From Comamonas koreensis (GTDB lineage: Bacteria; Pseudomonadota; Gammaproteobacteria; Burkholderiales; Burkholderiaceae_C): a stretch of DNA of 64,000 nt. Below, piece by piece: positions 8,963 through 16,963 of the stretch. A program made the translations under genes and the position numbers. The notes beneath the pieces were generated by a model. That model ran no database searches and had not been told where the DNA came from. It saw only the letters and a program-made list of their open reading frames with translations. Positions within the stretch are counted from its first letter, which is position 1, and every line of letters begins with the position of its first letter. The stretch is taken from assembly GCF_021026195.1 (NCBI RefSeq), contig NZ_JAJNCT010000021.1, positions 189,712-253,711 of the forward strand, written 5' to 3'.

Positions 8963-9243
8963 AAGCGTTAAGATGCACCCCTATGGATACCCTCATCACC
9001 GTTTCACTCGCAGCCCTGGGCTTGTCAGCCGTGGCCGCCGCTGTGGTCATGGCCTTGCGACTGGCGGGCATGTTGGGCGGTGCAATAGTGGGGCGTTCGA
9101 TGCGCAACAGTGGATCCACCTGTGCGCCCTTGAATGCGCCCACAACGCTGCCCACGCCAGAGCAGCAAACAGCGCTGGCCGAGATAGAGCGCATCAACGC
9201 TGCAGTGCGCCGCTACGACGAGGCCATGGCCGCCAAACCCTAA
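8959..9243 (+). CDS. Small membrane protein between E' and the tape measure, 94 aa
   Basis: ATG 8959 overlaps the E' stop as ATGA, which favours it over ATG 8983 (M9); neither has a good ribosome site. One long hydrophobic segment at residues 12-42 is followed by a charged helical tail of about 30 residues ('EQQTALAEIERINAAVRRYDEAM'). No family is recognised. Small genes in this slot occur in many P2-like phages. A membrane role during assembly or infection is possible but unproven. Confidence 0.6.
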   Translation: MKALRCTPMDTLITVSLAALGLSAVAAAVVMALRLAGMLGGAIVGRSMRNSGSTCAPLNAPTTLPTPEQQTALAEIERINAAVRRYDEAMAAKP

Positions 9244-9270
9244 GCGCGCAGCCGGCGCAGGTGGTGCGCC

Positions 9271-11835
9271 ATGGCTGAGAAATTACGCCTAGAGGTACTG
9301 CTGGCAGCCGTTGACAAAATCTCTGGCCCGCTACGCAATATCGCCACCGGCAGCAAGGCCACGGCGCAGGCTGTGGGAGCGACAGAGCTAGCCATAAAGA
9401 AAATGCAGGCCCAGCAGCAAATGCTGCAGCGCCTGCAAAATGCCGCCCCGGCCGTCAACCGCCAGCGCCAAGTATTGCGGGTGATGAAGGAAGAACTCGC
9501 CTTGATGCAGAAATCAGGGCAGGCCTCCACCAAGCAGATTGCAGACCAAGAGCGTGCTATCACCAAGCAGACGGCCGCCTATGAGCGGCAGCGCGCTGCC
9601 GTGATGCGCCTGCGCTCGGACGTGAGCGCGCTGGGCCTGGGCAAAGTATCTCAGGCGCAAGCCACCCTGGCCACCAACATAGCCAGCGCCAATGCGCAGA
9701 TCGACGCGCAGCGCCGCAAGATGGAGCAGCAGCGCAAGGTGGAAGAGCGGCTGGTAGCTCTCAAAGAAAAGCACGCAAAAAGCATGAAGCATGGCGCCAT
9801 GGTCACCGCTGCCGGCGCCGGCGGGCTTTATGCGGGGCAGCGCATGGCGAGCCGTTCCTTTGAATCCATGAAGGCCGGCGCCGACTTTGAGCAGACGCTC
9901 AGCAAGGTGCAGGCGCTGACCGGGCTTGACAAGGCCTCTGAGCAAATGCAGGCCATCCGCATGCAGGCGCGCAGGCTGGGCGCCGAGACCATGTTCAGCG
10001 CCACCCAGGCCGCAGAGGGGCAGGCGTTTTTAGGCATGGCCGGGTTCAAGCCTGATCAAATCATGGCGGCCATGCCTGGTGTGCTGGACATGGCCAAGGC
10101 GGGTGACTTGGAGATTGCGCGGGCGGCAGACATCTCGTCCAACATCTTGCAAGCCTTTCGGATGCAGGCCGAAGAGATGGGCCGCGTGTCCGATGTGTTG
10201 ACCAAAGGGTTCACCAGCTCCAACGTGACCCTGGAGATGCTGGGCAACACCATGACCTACGTGGCCCCCATCGCTACCGAGTTTGGGGCCAGCATTGAAG
10301 ACGCCACCGCCATGGCGGGGCTGCTGGGCAATGCCGGTATCCAAGGCGAGAAAGCGGGCACCGCCTTGCGCTCTGCCTTTACCCGCTTGGCCAAGCCTCC
10401 AAAAGATGCCGCTAAGGCGCTTGACGCCTTGGGCGTCAAAACCATGGACAGCGCGGGCAATATGCGCCCCATGGTGGAGATCCTGGGCGAAGTGGCCAAG
10501 CGCACCGAGAAGCTGGGCAACGGCAAGCGGCTGGGAATCATTGCCGAGATTTTTGGGTTGGAGGCTGCATCGGGTGGTGCATCGCTGTTGAAAGAAGCCA
10601 CCGGCGGCAACATCGAAAAGTACACCGACATTCTGAAAAACTCGCAGGGCGCCGCCGCCAAAACCGCCAAGACCATGGCGGACAACTGGCGCGGCAGCAT
10701 GGACGAAATGTCCAGCGCCTGGGACGATGTGAAGATTGGCCTGTTTGAGCAAAACGCCGATAGCCTGCGCGCCCTCACCGATACCGTTACGGAGAAAATC
10801 CGCGCAGTAGGCAGCTTTCTCAGCCAAAACCCCATGCTGGGCAAAGCCATCTTTTGGGCAGCCATATCTGTCACGGTGCTGACCACGGCGGTGGGCGCCT
10901 TGCTGGTGCCCGTGGGCCTGTTCTTGGCCAAAGGCTTTTTGCTGCGCTTTTTGCTGGCCCGCTTGGGGCTCAGTTTTGCCGGCATGGCCTTGGCCGGTGG
11001 CAAAGCCAGCGGTGTCATGGGGTTGCTGGCCCGAAGTGGTGGCGCCGTAGCCAGCATGTGGGGCTTGGCAGGCAGGGCCGTGGGCGGCGCGCTGGGCTGG
11101 TTTACGAGGATCGGGCAATGGGTGGGTAGTTTGAGCGCCTACATTCCTACCGTGTTGCGCTTTGGTGCCACCTTTGCGCGGCTGCTTGGCCCCATTGGCC
11201 TGGTGATCACTGCAGCCACCATGCTCTACCAGCGCTGGGACGATGTAGTGGGCGGCGCAAAGCTGCTTTGGGAAGACCTGACCTCTGCCATTGGCAGCGG
11301 CCTGCAGGCTGTCATGGGGCTGACCAGCCAGTTTTTTAACGCAGGCGCCAACATCATTCAGGGCCTGGTCAGCGGTATTACCAGCCGCGTTGCGGCCGTG
11401 CGCGATGCCGTGGGCGAAGTGGCCAGCAGCAGCATTGGCTGGTTTAAAGAAAAGCTGGGCATCCACAGCCCGAGCCGCGTGTTTGCGGAGCTGGGCGGCT
11501 ATGTGGGTGAGGGCGCAGCGCAAGGTATTACTGGCAGCTCTAGCTTGGTGCGCACTGCGGCGCTGGGCATGGCGGCGGCCACTCTGGTGCCGATGGGTGC
11601 CATGGCGTTGCCGATGGGCGGCATGCTTCCCATGCTCCATATGGCGAGCATGGCGGCTGCGTCTCCGGCCGGTGGGGCTGCTGCTGGCAGCGGCGCCAGT
11701 AGCTACACCATCAACATCACCGTGCAGGGTAACGCCAAGGGCGATGAGATTGCCACCGCCGTGCGGGCGGAGCTTGAGCGCTTCGAGCGGCAAAAGGCCG
11801 CCCGCCGAGGCAGCAGGCTGACGGACATTGACTAG
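9271..11835 (+). CDS. T: Tail tape measure protein (P2 gpT-like), 854 aa
   Basis: Sets tail length and is ejected through the tube. Residues 1-170 are a long helical coiled coil rich in Gln, Ala and Arg. Residues 190-470 hold the conserved core ('FEQTLSKVQALTGLDKASEQM', 'AQAAEGQAFLGMAGF', 'AFTRLAKPPKDAAKALDALGV'). A hydrophobic block follows near residues 525-580, and the C-terminus has the usual 'GWFKEKLGIHSPSRVFAELGGYVGEG' block. The length is close to P2 T (815) and implies a tail of roughly P2 size. It follows E/E' as expected. Confidence 0.93.
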   Translation: MAEKLRLEVLLAAVDKISGPLRNIATGSKATAQAVGATELAIKKMQAQQQMLQRLQNAAPAVNRQRQVLRVMKEELALMQKSGQASTKQIADQERAITKQTAAYERQRAAVMRLRSDVSALGLGKVSQAQATLATNIASANAQIDAQRRKMEQQRKVEERLVALKEKHAKSMKHGAMVTAAGAGGLYAGQRMASRSFESMKAGADFEQTLSKVQALTGLDKASEQMQAIRMQARRLGAETMFSATQAAEGQAFLGMAGFKPDQIMAAMPGVLDMAKAGDLEIARAADISSNILQAFRMQAEEMGRVSDVLTKGFTSSNVTLEMLGNTMTYVAPIATEFGASIEDATAMAGLLGNAGIQGEKAGTALRSAFTRLAKPPKDAAKALDALGVKTMDSAGNMRPMVEILGEVAKRTEKLGNGKRLGIIAEIFGLEAASGGASLLKEATGGNIEKYTDILKNSQGAAAKTAKTMADNWRGSMDEMSSAWDDVKIGLFEQNADSLRALTDTVTEKIRAVGSFLSQNPMLGKAIFWAAISVTVLTTAVGALLVPVGLFLAKGFLLRFLLARLGLSFAGMALAGGKASGVMGLLARSGGAVASMWGLAGRAVGGALGWFTRIGQWVGSLSAYIPTVLRFGATFARLLGPIGLVITAATMLYQRWDDVVGGAKLLWEDLTSAIGSGLQAVMGLTSQFFNAGANIIQGLVSGITSRVAAVRDAVGEVASSSIGWFKEKLGIHSPSRVFAELGGYVGEGAAQGITGSSSLVRTAALGMAAATLVPMGAMALPMGGMLPMLHMASMAAASPAGGAAAGSGASSYTINITVQGNAKGDEIATAVRAELERFERQKAARRGSRLTDID

Positions 11836-11847
11836 GAGTAAGCAACC

Positions 11848-12342
11848 ATGATGGCAGCCCTTGGCCAATTTGTATTTGGCCTCTCGACCCTGGCCTACAA
11901 CGATCTGCAACGCAGCCAGGAATGGCGCCACCCCAGCAGCAGCCGGGTGGGCGACCGGCCGGCGCGCCAGTATGTGGGGCCAGGCGATGACAAGATCACG
12001 TTGACCGGCCTGCAGGTGCCCGAGTTCATGGGCGACCGCAAGGCCCTTGACCGTTTGGCCGACATGGCCGATGCAGGCAAAGCCTACAACCTGTGCACCG
12101 GTACCGGCGAGGCGCTGGGCGCATGGGTGATTGAAAGCCTCAACACGACACGCAGCGTTTTCATCCGCGAAGGTGCCTCGCGCAAGATCGAGTTCACGCT
12201 GTCCCTGGCCCGAGTGGATGCGCAGCAGGTTGACCCGTCTGGCGGCCTGGACACCGGGCCGGACGGTGGCGCAGGTGACAATGATTGGTACGGCGGCGAT
12301 CCCTGGGATTGGTGGCTGAATGGTGACGGGGAATGGTGGTAG
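11848..12342 (+). CDS. U: Phage tail completion protein gpU-like, 164 aa
   Basis: P2 U caps the tail tube end. The N-terminus 'MMAALGQFVFGLSTLAYNDLQRSQEWRHPSSSRVGDRPARQYVGPGDDKITLTG' is characteristic, and the position between T and D is the P2 order. The last 30 residues are Gly-, Asp- and Trp-rich ('GGDPWDWWLNGDGEWW'), unusual for the family and perhaps a peptidoglycan-contact or flexible tail. ATG 11848 follows a GGAG ribosome site. Confidence 0.88.
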   Translation: MMAALGQFVFGLSTLAYNDLQRSQEWRHPSSSRVGDRPARQYVGPGDDKITLTGLQVPEFMGDRKALDRLADMADAGKAYNLCTGTGEALGAWVIESLNTTRSVFIREGASRKIEFTLSLARVDAQQVDPSGGLDTGPDGGAGDNDWYGGDPWDWWLNGDGEWW

Positions 12343-12345
12343 CCC

Positions 12346-13431
12346 ATGGCAGACGCAACCCAACAACCCGAAGCACTGGACGCCGGCAGCGAATACCGCC
12401 AGCCCACCTACCTGCTGACCATCAACGGCCAGGACATCACGCCCAAAATCAATGGCCGCTTGATCCGCATCGCGTTGACAGAGAGCCGGGGCGAAGAAGC
12501 CGACCAGCTCGATGTGGAGCTGAGCGACCATGACGGAAAGCTGGCCATTCCGCCCAAGGGCGCCACTGTGGCCCTGCGTTGGGGCTGGGTGGGCCACGGC
12601 CTGGTGGACAAGGGCGAATACACCGTGGACGAAGTGGGCCACGACGGCGCGCCGGATGTGCTGAGCTTCCGCGCCCGCAGTGCGAACCTGGGCAAGGGTC
12701 TGCGCAGCCGCACCAGCCGCAGCTGGCACGGCACTACCCTGGGCCAGATCGTGCAAGACGTTGCCAAGGCCAATGGGCTAGAGGCCAAGGTGGGCGCAAG
12801 CCTGGCCAGCAAGCCCGTGCAGCACATCGACCAGACCAACGAAAGCCCGGTGCATTTTCTGACCCGCATAGGCCGCCAGCATGATGCAGTGGCCACGGTC
12901 AAAATGGGCGTGCTGCTGTTCCTGCCAATCAACGGCGCAGCGACTGCCAGCGGCAAGGCCATGCCCGCCGTTGTGCTGACCCGCCGCGCCGGCGACCGGC
13001 ACAACTACAGCAGCTCGGAGCGCGATAGTTACAGCGGCGTGCGGGCGTACTGGGGCGACACCAACAACAGCCAGCGCCGGGCAGCAATCGCGGGCACTGA
13101 AACCAATTTGAAAACCCTTAAAGACACCTATGCCACTGAGGCCGACGCGCTGGCGGCCGCGCAGGCCGAGATGGGCCGTATCGTGCGCGGCAAGGCTACG
13201 CTGCAGATTAGCCTGGCTATCGGCCAGCCGGCGCTGGCGGTGCAAACGCCCGTCAAGGTCAGCGGCTTCAAACCCGAGATCGATGGGGAGGATTGGTTGA
13301 TTAAGACGGTGACCAGCGAGCTGAGCGGGGACGGAGGGTTTACCACCGAGCTGGAGATGGAGCGGAACGGGGAGGGGGATGCACCAACGCGCACAAATGA
13401 CCCTGATGATGTTTCCGCCGATGACGAATAG
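12346..13431 (+). CDS. D: Late control/baseplate hub protein gpD-like, 361 aa
   Basis: The P2 D family forms the tail hub above the spike; the name reflects an early genetic role. 'YLLTINGQDITPKINGRLIRIALTESRGEEADQLDVELSD' at the N-terminus, then 'LGQIVQDVAKANGLEAKV' and 'QTNESPVHFLTRIGRQHDAV', are family signatures. The C-terminus 'DGEDWLIKTVTSELSGDGGFTTELEMER' is also conserved. ATG 12346 lies three bases after the U stop. D is the last gene of the late tail transcript and is followed by a terminator shared with the opposing lysogeny operon. Confidence 0.92.
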   Translation: MADATQQPEALDAGSEYRQPTYLLTINGQDITPKINGRLIRIALTESRGEEADQLDVELSDHDGKLAIPPKGATVALRWGWVGHGLVDKGEYTVDEVGHDGAPDVLSFRARSANLGKGLRSRTSRSWHGTTLGQIVQDVAKANGLEAKVGASLASKPVQHIDQTNESPVHFLTRIGRQHDAVATVKMGVLLFLPINGAATASGKAMPAVVLTRRAGDRHNYSSSERDSYSGVRAYWGDTNNSQRRAAIAGTETNLKTLKDTYATEADALAAAQAEMGRIVRGKATLQISLAIGQPALAVQTPVKVSGFKPEIDGEDWLIKTVTSELSGDGGFTTELEMERNGEGDAPTRTNDPDDVSADDE

Positions 13432-13441
13432 CAAGACAAGA

Positions 13442-13467
13442 AAAAAGCCACTTTAGAGTGGCTTTTT
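13442..13467. terminator. Bidirectional terminator between gpD and the lysogeny operon
   Basis: An 11-bp stem (AAAAAGCCACT / AGTGGCTTTTT) with a 4-base loop. The A-run on one side and T-run on the other let it end both the rightward tail transcript and the leftward repressor operon. Confidence 0.85.
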
Positions 13468-13475
13468 CCGGTAGC

Positions 13476-13829
13476 TTATGGCGTGGGGCCTAGAATTTTA
13501 GGCAGCCAAGTGGCGAGCACGGGGATAAGTTGGCTGAAAACGACAGCACCAACTACCCATTTAATGATGGTGGATGTTGAGGTAGCTACGGTAGTCTTGA
13601 CGGCCTCAACGTCAGCCTTGGTGGCAAAGTGGCGGGCGAACTCTTCTTGCTTTTGCAAGATAAGTGCCGAGCTTTTCTCAAGCGCAACAAGTCGCTCGCT
13701 AGTCTTCTCGGCAAGGGTTTCAAGTTTGGCTACGCGTTGCTCCATATCCCCATTATCTGGGGGCTCAGTGCCCGAAGGCAAGGAGTCCTTGAAGCGATCA
13801 AAGAGGGGATGAACGTTGTTACCGCTCAT
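13476..13829 (-). CDS. Coiled-coil protein with one C-terminal membrane segment (XhlA-like layout), 117 aa
   Basis: Residues 29-65 are a likely coiled coil ('MEQRVAKLETLAEKTSERL'), residues 66-85 a linker, and residues 88-109 a single hydrophobic segment ('IIKWVVGAVVFSQLIPVLATWL'). This layout matches the haemolysin XhlA family and some phage exclusion or holin-associated proteins; identity is not certain. It is the last gene of the repressor operon, overlapping the previous gene by 4 bases, so it should be made in the lysogen rather than at lysis. The base composition is less GC-rich than the tail genes. Confidence 0.6.
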   Translation of the reverse strand: MSGNNVHPLFDRFKDSLPSGTEPPDNGDMEQRVAKLETLAEKTSERLVALEKSSALILQKQEEFARHFATKADVEAVKTTVATSTSTIIKWVVGAVVFSQLIPVLATWLPKILGPTP

Positions 13830-14056
13830 GTAAGATCCTTAAGCGTTTTCAAGTATTCCGAAATGTAGCGCATGCCCTCTGCATTATCGACGTCGCCAAT
13901 TGAGGACATGACTTGAGAGAAATACTCTTCACGTGATAGCACGCCTTTATCAAACAACATTTTTAGCATAGTGCCTTGCGCACTAGCTACAACTGCAAAG
14001 TGGGCAGCAATGAATACCTTCATCTGCATGTCGTAATCATCGGAGTCTGTTGTCAT
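13826..14056 (-). CDS. Small acidic protein of unknown function, 76 aa
   Basis: Tightly packed between the BRCT gene (3 bases away) and the membrane-protein gene (4-base overlap), so part of one leftward operon. The product looks wholly helical, with an acidic N-terminus (TTDSDDYD) and a hydrophobic middle. No domain recognised. The low GC relative to the tail genes marks it as accessory cargo. Confidence 0.6.
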   Translation of the reverse strand: MTTDSDDYDMQMKVFIAAHFAVVASAQGTMLKMLFDKGVLSREEYFSQVMSSIGDVDNAEGMRYISEYLKTLKDLT

Positions 14057-14059
14057 TTT

Positions 14060-14542
14060 TTAGTCCAATATGGAGTCGTACAAAACGCCGGATTCGAGTA
14101 GTTCAGGAAGATGCGTCTCCGATACGATGTAGCAGCCCTGTACTCTGGCCTTAGCCACTTTAGCAGGGCCTGCATTGGGGCCTGCACACACGAACACCAA
14201 TCGCTGAGTAACAGTTTTAACCACAGCGAGGCCTGCGGCAGCGGTAGCGGTTTCGAGCTCAGCCCGGCGAGCAGCGCCGAAGCCGGTAAACAAAATTTGC
14301 GGCTTGTTCGCTTCTGGGGCTGATATGTCCGGCTTGGGAGGTGGATGTTGGAACGGATCGGAAAGCAATGCCTCGCACCCATTCAGGTACCGGGCGATGC
14401 GATCTTTACGAAAGGTGCGGGGAGCACCGTTGGCTGCAACATCGTAGCCGGTGATGTAGTGACCTTCTTCAGCCCAGCGATCCAGCGCTCGTGCTTTGCT
14501 TTCACCCGATGAATTGACGTAGACGAACTCCAAGAATTGCAT
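14060..14542 (-). CDS. BRCT-domain protein in the repressor operon, 160 aa
   Basis: Residues 81-155 form a BRCT-like module: 'ILFTGF' first strand, a helix with R and E, 'AGLAVVKTVTQRLVFVCAGPNAGPAKVAKA' (the GPNAGP..KA signature seen in ligase and DnaQ-type BRCTs) and 'YIVSETHLPELL'. Residues 1-60 are a small beta-rich domain ending in 'RTFRKDRI..YL', reminiscent of WYL-associated C-terminal pieces. BRCT modules bind DNA ends or phosphopeptides. The gene sits 33 bases downstream of the phage repressor and should be expressed in lysogeny. Its function is unknown; a DNA-end-sensing or defence role is speculative. Confidence 0.75.
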   Translation of the reverse strand: MQFLEFVYVNSSGESKARALDRWAEEGHYITGYDVAANGAPRTFRKDRIARYLNGCEALLSDPFQHPPPKPDISAPEANKPQILFTGFGAARRAELETATAAAGLAVVKTVTQRLVFVCAGPNAGPAKVAKARVQGCYIVSETHLPELLESGVLYDSILD

Positions 14543-14575
14543 GATTCCCCTCTGAGTGGTTTGCTTGGATGCGGG

Positions 14576-15325
14576 TTAAAAGCGCCGACCATTCCACCCG
14601 TAAACCACCATGCCGCAGATCCGCACCTCGTGGCCGCCGTTCAGAATGTCGGTCTGCTTGATCGCCGGGTTGTCGCTGCTGATCTCGTACCTGCCGTCAA
14701 TGCGCTGTCTCACTCGCTTGATGAACAAGCGTTGGTGCGCCTCCAGGACATACACCCCATCGGCGTCAACTGAATGGATATCGGTATCCACAAGGGCAAA
14801 GTCACCGCTTTCCAGGGTGCCGCGCATGCTATCGCCGTAGGCATGCACCAGGCGCAACGCTTCGGGCCGGCTGCGCGGCAGGTTCATCTGCACCCAGGTT
14901 AAGGACACGGGCACATCACCCATCACCACATCTGCGGCCAGCGCTTCGCTGCCTGGGCCCATGCTGCCGGTGGCGCTGAGCAGCGGAATGTAGAGGGTGT
15001 CTTCTGAATGTGCCGGTGTCGGGGCTGGGCCGGTGAGGGCGTGACGACTGGAAGCTAAAACATCCTGGCCTTCTGCTGCCCGCTTGCCGGTGATGATGAA
15101 TTGAACATCCATCCCGGCATCAGCTGCATGAGACAGAAATGCAGCAGGGGGAGAGTTGTCCCCCCTCGCCCAGGCATAGATGGTGCCTTTCGCGTAACCC
15201 TTGCCAATGTCAGAAAAATAATCGGCCTTGAGGCTAAGGCGCTCAAGTTCGGTTCGTAATCTTGAACCGATTCCTTTAGCTAGGCCGGAATCCTCAACTG
15301 ATTCAGTTTCTTTTTTTGAATTCAT
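14576..15325 (-). CDS. Phage repressor, LexA/CI-type with S24 peptidase domain, 249 aa
   Basis: Keeps the prophage silent and self-cleaves with activated RecA. Residues 18-80 are a helix-turn-helix region ('YAKGTIYAWARGDNSPPAAFLSHAADAG'). Residues 110-249 are a LexA-like peptidase: catalytic Ser166 in YGDSM, Lys203 in LFIKRVRQ. The likely cleavage region lies in the linker near 115-125 (LLSATGSMG). It is transcribed leftward, divergent from the early genes, with a near-perfect palindrome 10 bases upstream. P2 C itself is not cleavable, so induction here should resemble lambda or 186 more than P2. Confidence 0.92.
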   Translation of the reverse strand: MNSKKETESVEDSGLAKGIGSRLRTELERLSLKADYFSDIGKGYAKGTIYAWARGDNSPPAAFLSHAADAGMDVQFIITGKRAAEGQDVLASSRHALTGPAPTPAHSEDTLYIPLLSATGSMGPGSEALAADVVMGDVPVSLTWVQMNLPRSRPEALRLVHAYGDSMRGTLESGDFALVDTDIHSVDADGVYVLEAHQRLFIKRVRQRIDGRYEISSDNPAIKQTDILNGGHEVRICGMVVYGWNGRRF

Positions 15326-15334
15326 TGTTGCTTT

Positions 15335-15350
15335 GTTCGGAATTCTGAAC
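15335..15350. promoter_or_regulatory. Probable repressor operator in the divergent promoter region
   Basis: The 16-bp sequence GTTCGGAATTCTGAAC is a dyad with one mismatched pair, centred on GAATTC. It lies between the repressor start (15325) and the first early gene (15430). A related GGTTC-N8-GAACC dyad lies inside the repressor start region at 15251-15268. Shared GTTC/GAAC arms suggest repressor or Cro-like binding; this is inference. Confidence 0.55.
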
Positions 15351-15429
15351 TATCATTCAGCCGTAACACCAAATTACGTCCTGTAGAGGGATGGTACACG
15401 ACACCGCCGTAGGCGGGGAGGCTTGGCAG

Positions 15430-15645
15430 ATGGCATACAAGAACCCGGATCACGCACGCACGGCCAAGAAGACCGTGCGGTTTCGCCCAGAGGATTGGGC
15501 CATGTTGGAAGTGATGGCCCTGCGCCTGAAAACCGAACCGGCCACGCTTGTCTACGACATGACCATGCGCCGGGTGGACACCGAGCTGGAGGCCTTGGGC
15601 CTGGGCGACATGCACCACCAACACAGCGCCGGGGCCGCCTGCTAA
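15430..15645 (+). CDS. Small early phage protein, 71 aa, possible DNA-binding
   Basis: First rightward gene facing the repressor, in the place of cro/cox. ATG 15430 is chosen because GGGGAGG lies 8 bases upstream; an upstream ATG (15391) has its ribosome-like GAGGG touching the start codon. The protein has a basic N-terminus ('ARTAKKTVRFRPEDWAMLEVMALRLKTEPATLVYDMTMRRV') resembling a ribbon-helix-helix fold: short strand 'KKTVRF' and two helices. A role as lytic-switch regulator is plausible from position only. Confidence 0.55.
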   Translation: MAYKNPDHARTAKKTVRFRPEDWAMLEVMALRLKTEPATLVYDMTMRRVDTELEALGLGDMHHQHSAGAAC

Positions 15646-15681
15646 TTGGCGGCACCCGCACAACAAGAGCGGCAATGTTCC

Positions 15682-15918
15682 ATGCAGCTTCCCATCGAGC
15701 AGATCGGCTACAGCCCAGAACAGCTTGCAAAGCTGGAGCGGTACCGCCACGCGATGCAGCTGCCAAGCATTGAAGCGGCTATAGAGCAGCTCAACCGCAG
15801 GCAGTTAGACACCATGGTGGCGGCCATGACCGGCAAGCGGCCAGGCCCGCAGCTGGCAATCAACAACACAACGGCAAAAGCCGGGAGCGCAGATGACAAC
15901 AGCAACAATCCAACGTGA
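15682..15918 (+). CDS. Hypothetical early phage protein, 78 aa
   Basis: Starts at ATG 15682; a TTG at 15646, just after the previous stop, is an alternative and would add 12 residues. The product is helical with a Ser/Asn-rich tail, with no recognised domain. It overlaps the next gene by 26 bases, so it is part of the early operon. Confidence 0.45.
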   Translation: MQLPIEQIGYSPEQLAKLERYRHAMQLPSIEAAIEQLNRRQLDTMVAAMTGKRPGPQLAINNTTAKAGSADDNSNNPT

Positions 15919-16363
15919 GCGCCTGACGCAACTGGCGCGCGGCCGCAAGCCGGGCGCCCTGGTGGCCAAGGCAGAGCAGCCCGTCAAGAAATTGACCAGC
16001 ATGCGCCTGTTCGAGCGCGAAATGCAGGAGGCCGACGCGCTGGCCGGCGTCAAGTGCTGGAACCGTGGCTTTTTCCTGCGCACCGTGTTTTTGATGGGCT
16101 GGCAAAAGCTGCAGGCCCAGGAAGACCAGCTGCAGTATTTCTTCGCTAGCGGCGTTGACGAGAAGCCCCCAGGTGAAGCGGCCAAGCACCCCAACGTGCT
16201 GGCCGGTCTGCGCATTTTCCCGTCTGAGCAACAGAAGGCCATGCAGATGGCCCACAGCCTGGGCCTGGAGCATGCAGCGCCGTTCCTGCGCTTTGTCTAC
16301 CTGCTGGGCCTGCAGCAATACAAGCAGCAGCGCGGCCAGGTGCAATTTTTTGCCAAGCAGTGA
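15893..16363 (+). CDS. Hypothetical early phage protein, 156 aa
   Basis: A mostly helical, basic protein with two similar stretches ('FFLRTVFLMGWQKLQAQEDQLQYFF' and 'PFLRFVYLLGLQQYKQQRGQVQFF') that look like an internal duplication of about 25 residues. This suggests two repeated helical hairpins. ATG 15893 lies inside the previous gene. No named family is recognised. It is an early-operon member upstream of ogr. Confidence 0.55.
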   Translation: MTTATIQRERLTQLARGRKPGALVAKAEQPVKKLTSMRLFEREMQEADALAGVKCWNRGFFLRTVFLMGWQKLQAQEDQLQYFFASGVDEKPPGEAAKHPNVLAGLRIFPSEQQKAMQMAHSLGLEHAAPFLRFVYLLGLQQYKQQRGQVQFFAKQ

Positions 16364-16415
16364 GCGGCTATTGAGCGGCTCAAAAGTGGCTATATCGACT
16401 GCACAAAGGCACACC

Positions 16416-16853
16416 ATGATGCACACCACAGCAGAACAAAAGGCATTGCACAAGGCGGTGCTGAAAACGGCCGAGGCCCGCAAGCCACGCGGCAACCACA
16501 CGGGCCGCCGCCTGCGCATGGAGGGCACCCGCATGGAGTGCCCCCACTGCAAGGCAACCTGCGAAATCCGCACCAGCAAGCCGGTCAGCGCCACGATGCG
16601 CGAAACCATCTACCAATGCACCAACGTGGAATGCGGCCACACCTTTGTGGCCACCACCGAGATTGTGCGCACGCTGAGCCCCAGCGCCACGCCTGACCCC
16701 ACTGTCAACCTGCCGCTGTCCACGCATGTGCGCCGCGACATGATGCGCGTGGTACTCGACAACGCAGGCGAGGCGGCCCATGACGCGCTGTACACCCAGC
16801 CGGTGACCGGCGATCTGTTTGCAGGCGACAAGCCGGCAGGCGCTAGCAGCTAG
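16416..16853 (+). CDS. ogr: Ogr/Delta-type late gene activator with zinc finger, 145 aa
   Basis: A transcription activator that recruits RNA polymerase to phage late promoters. Four zinc ligands in Ogr spacing: Cys42-x2-Cys45 ... Cys68-x4-Cys73, with 'TSKPVSATMRETIYQCTNVECGHTFV' as in P2 Ogr. P2 Ogr is 72 residues and begins right before the first Cys pair. Here the frame has 39 extra residues, but an internal ATG at 16533 has GGAGGG 7 bases upstream and starts exactly at the family's N-terminus, so either start (or both) may be used. It should drive the late tail genes at the left of the window. Confidence 0.85.
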   Translation: MMHTTAEQKALHKAVLKTAEARKPRGNHTGRRLRMEGTRMECPHCKATCEIRTSKPVSATMRETIYQCTNVECGHTFVATTEIVRTLSPSATPDPTVNLPLSTHVRRDMMRVVLDNAGEAAHDALYTQPVTGDLFAGDKPAGASS

Positions 16854-16876
16854 CGCCCGAGCCGCTCAATAGCGGC
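16839..16876 (+). repeat. Two consecutive hairpins at the 3' end of ogr
   Basis: GGCGCTAGC-A-GCTAGCGCC (16839-16857) spans the ogr stop, and GCCGCT-CAAT-AGCGGC (16861-16876) follows. A 15-base sequence overlapping the second hairpin is present inverted just before ogr at 16367-16381. No T-run follows, so these are not simple terminators. Confidence 0.6.
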
Positions 16877-16906
16877 CACCCCCACCACCAACCCCAACCA
16901 ATTTTT

Positions 16907-16938
16907 GCAAGGCCTGCGGGCCTGGCAGGGGCTTTTTT
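16907..16938 (+). terminator. Probable terminator downstream of ogr
   Basis: A GC-rich stem (CCTGC / GCAGG with flanking G-C pairs) followed by seven T. It lies between ogr and the replication genes; read-through or a second promoter must feed gpA. Confidence 0.5.
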
Positions 16939-16963
16939 TGCCAAAAAAACCTTGGATCACCAA

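Noticed and set aside
10030..12756. 908-codon open frame antisense to tape measure, U and D
   Set aside because: Crosses three conserved sense genes; no ribosome site or domain.
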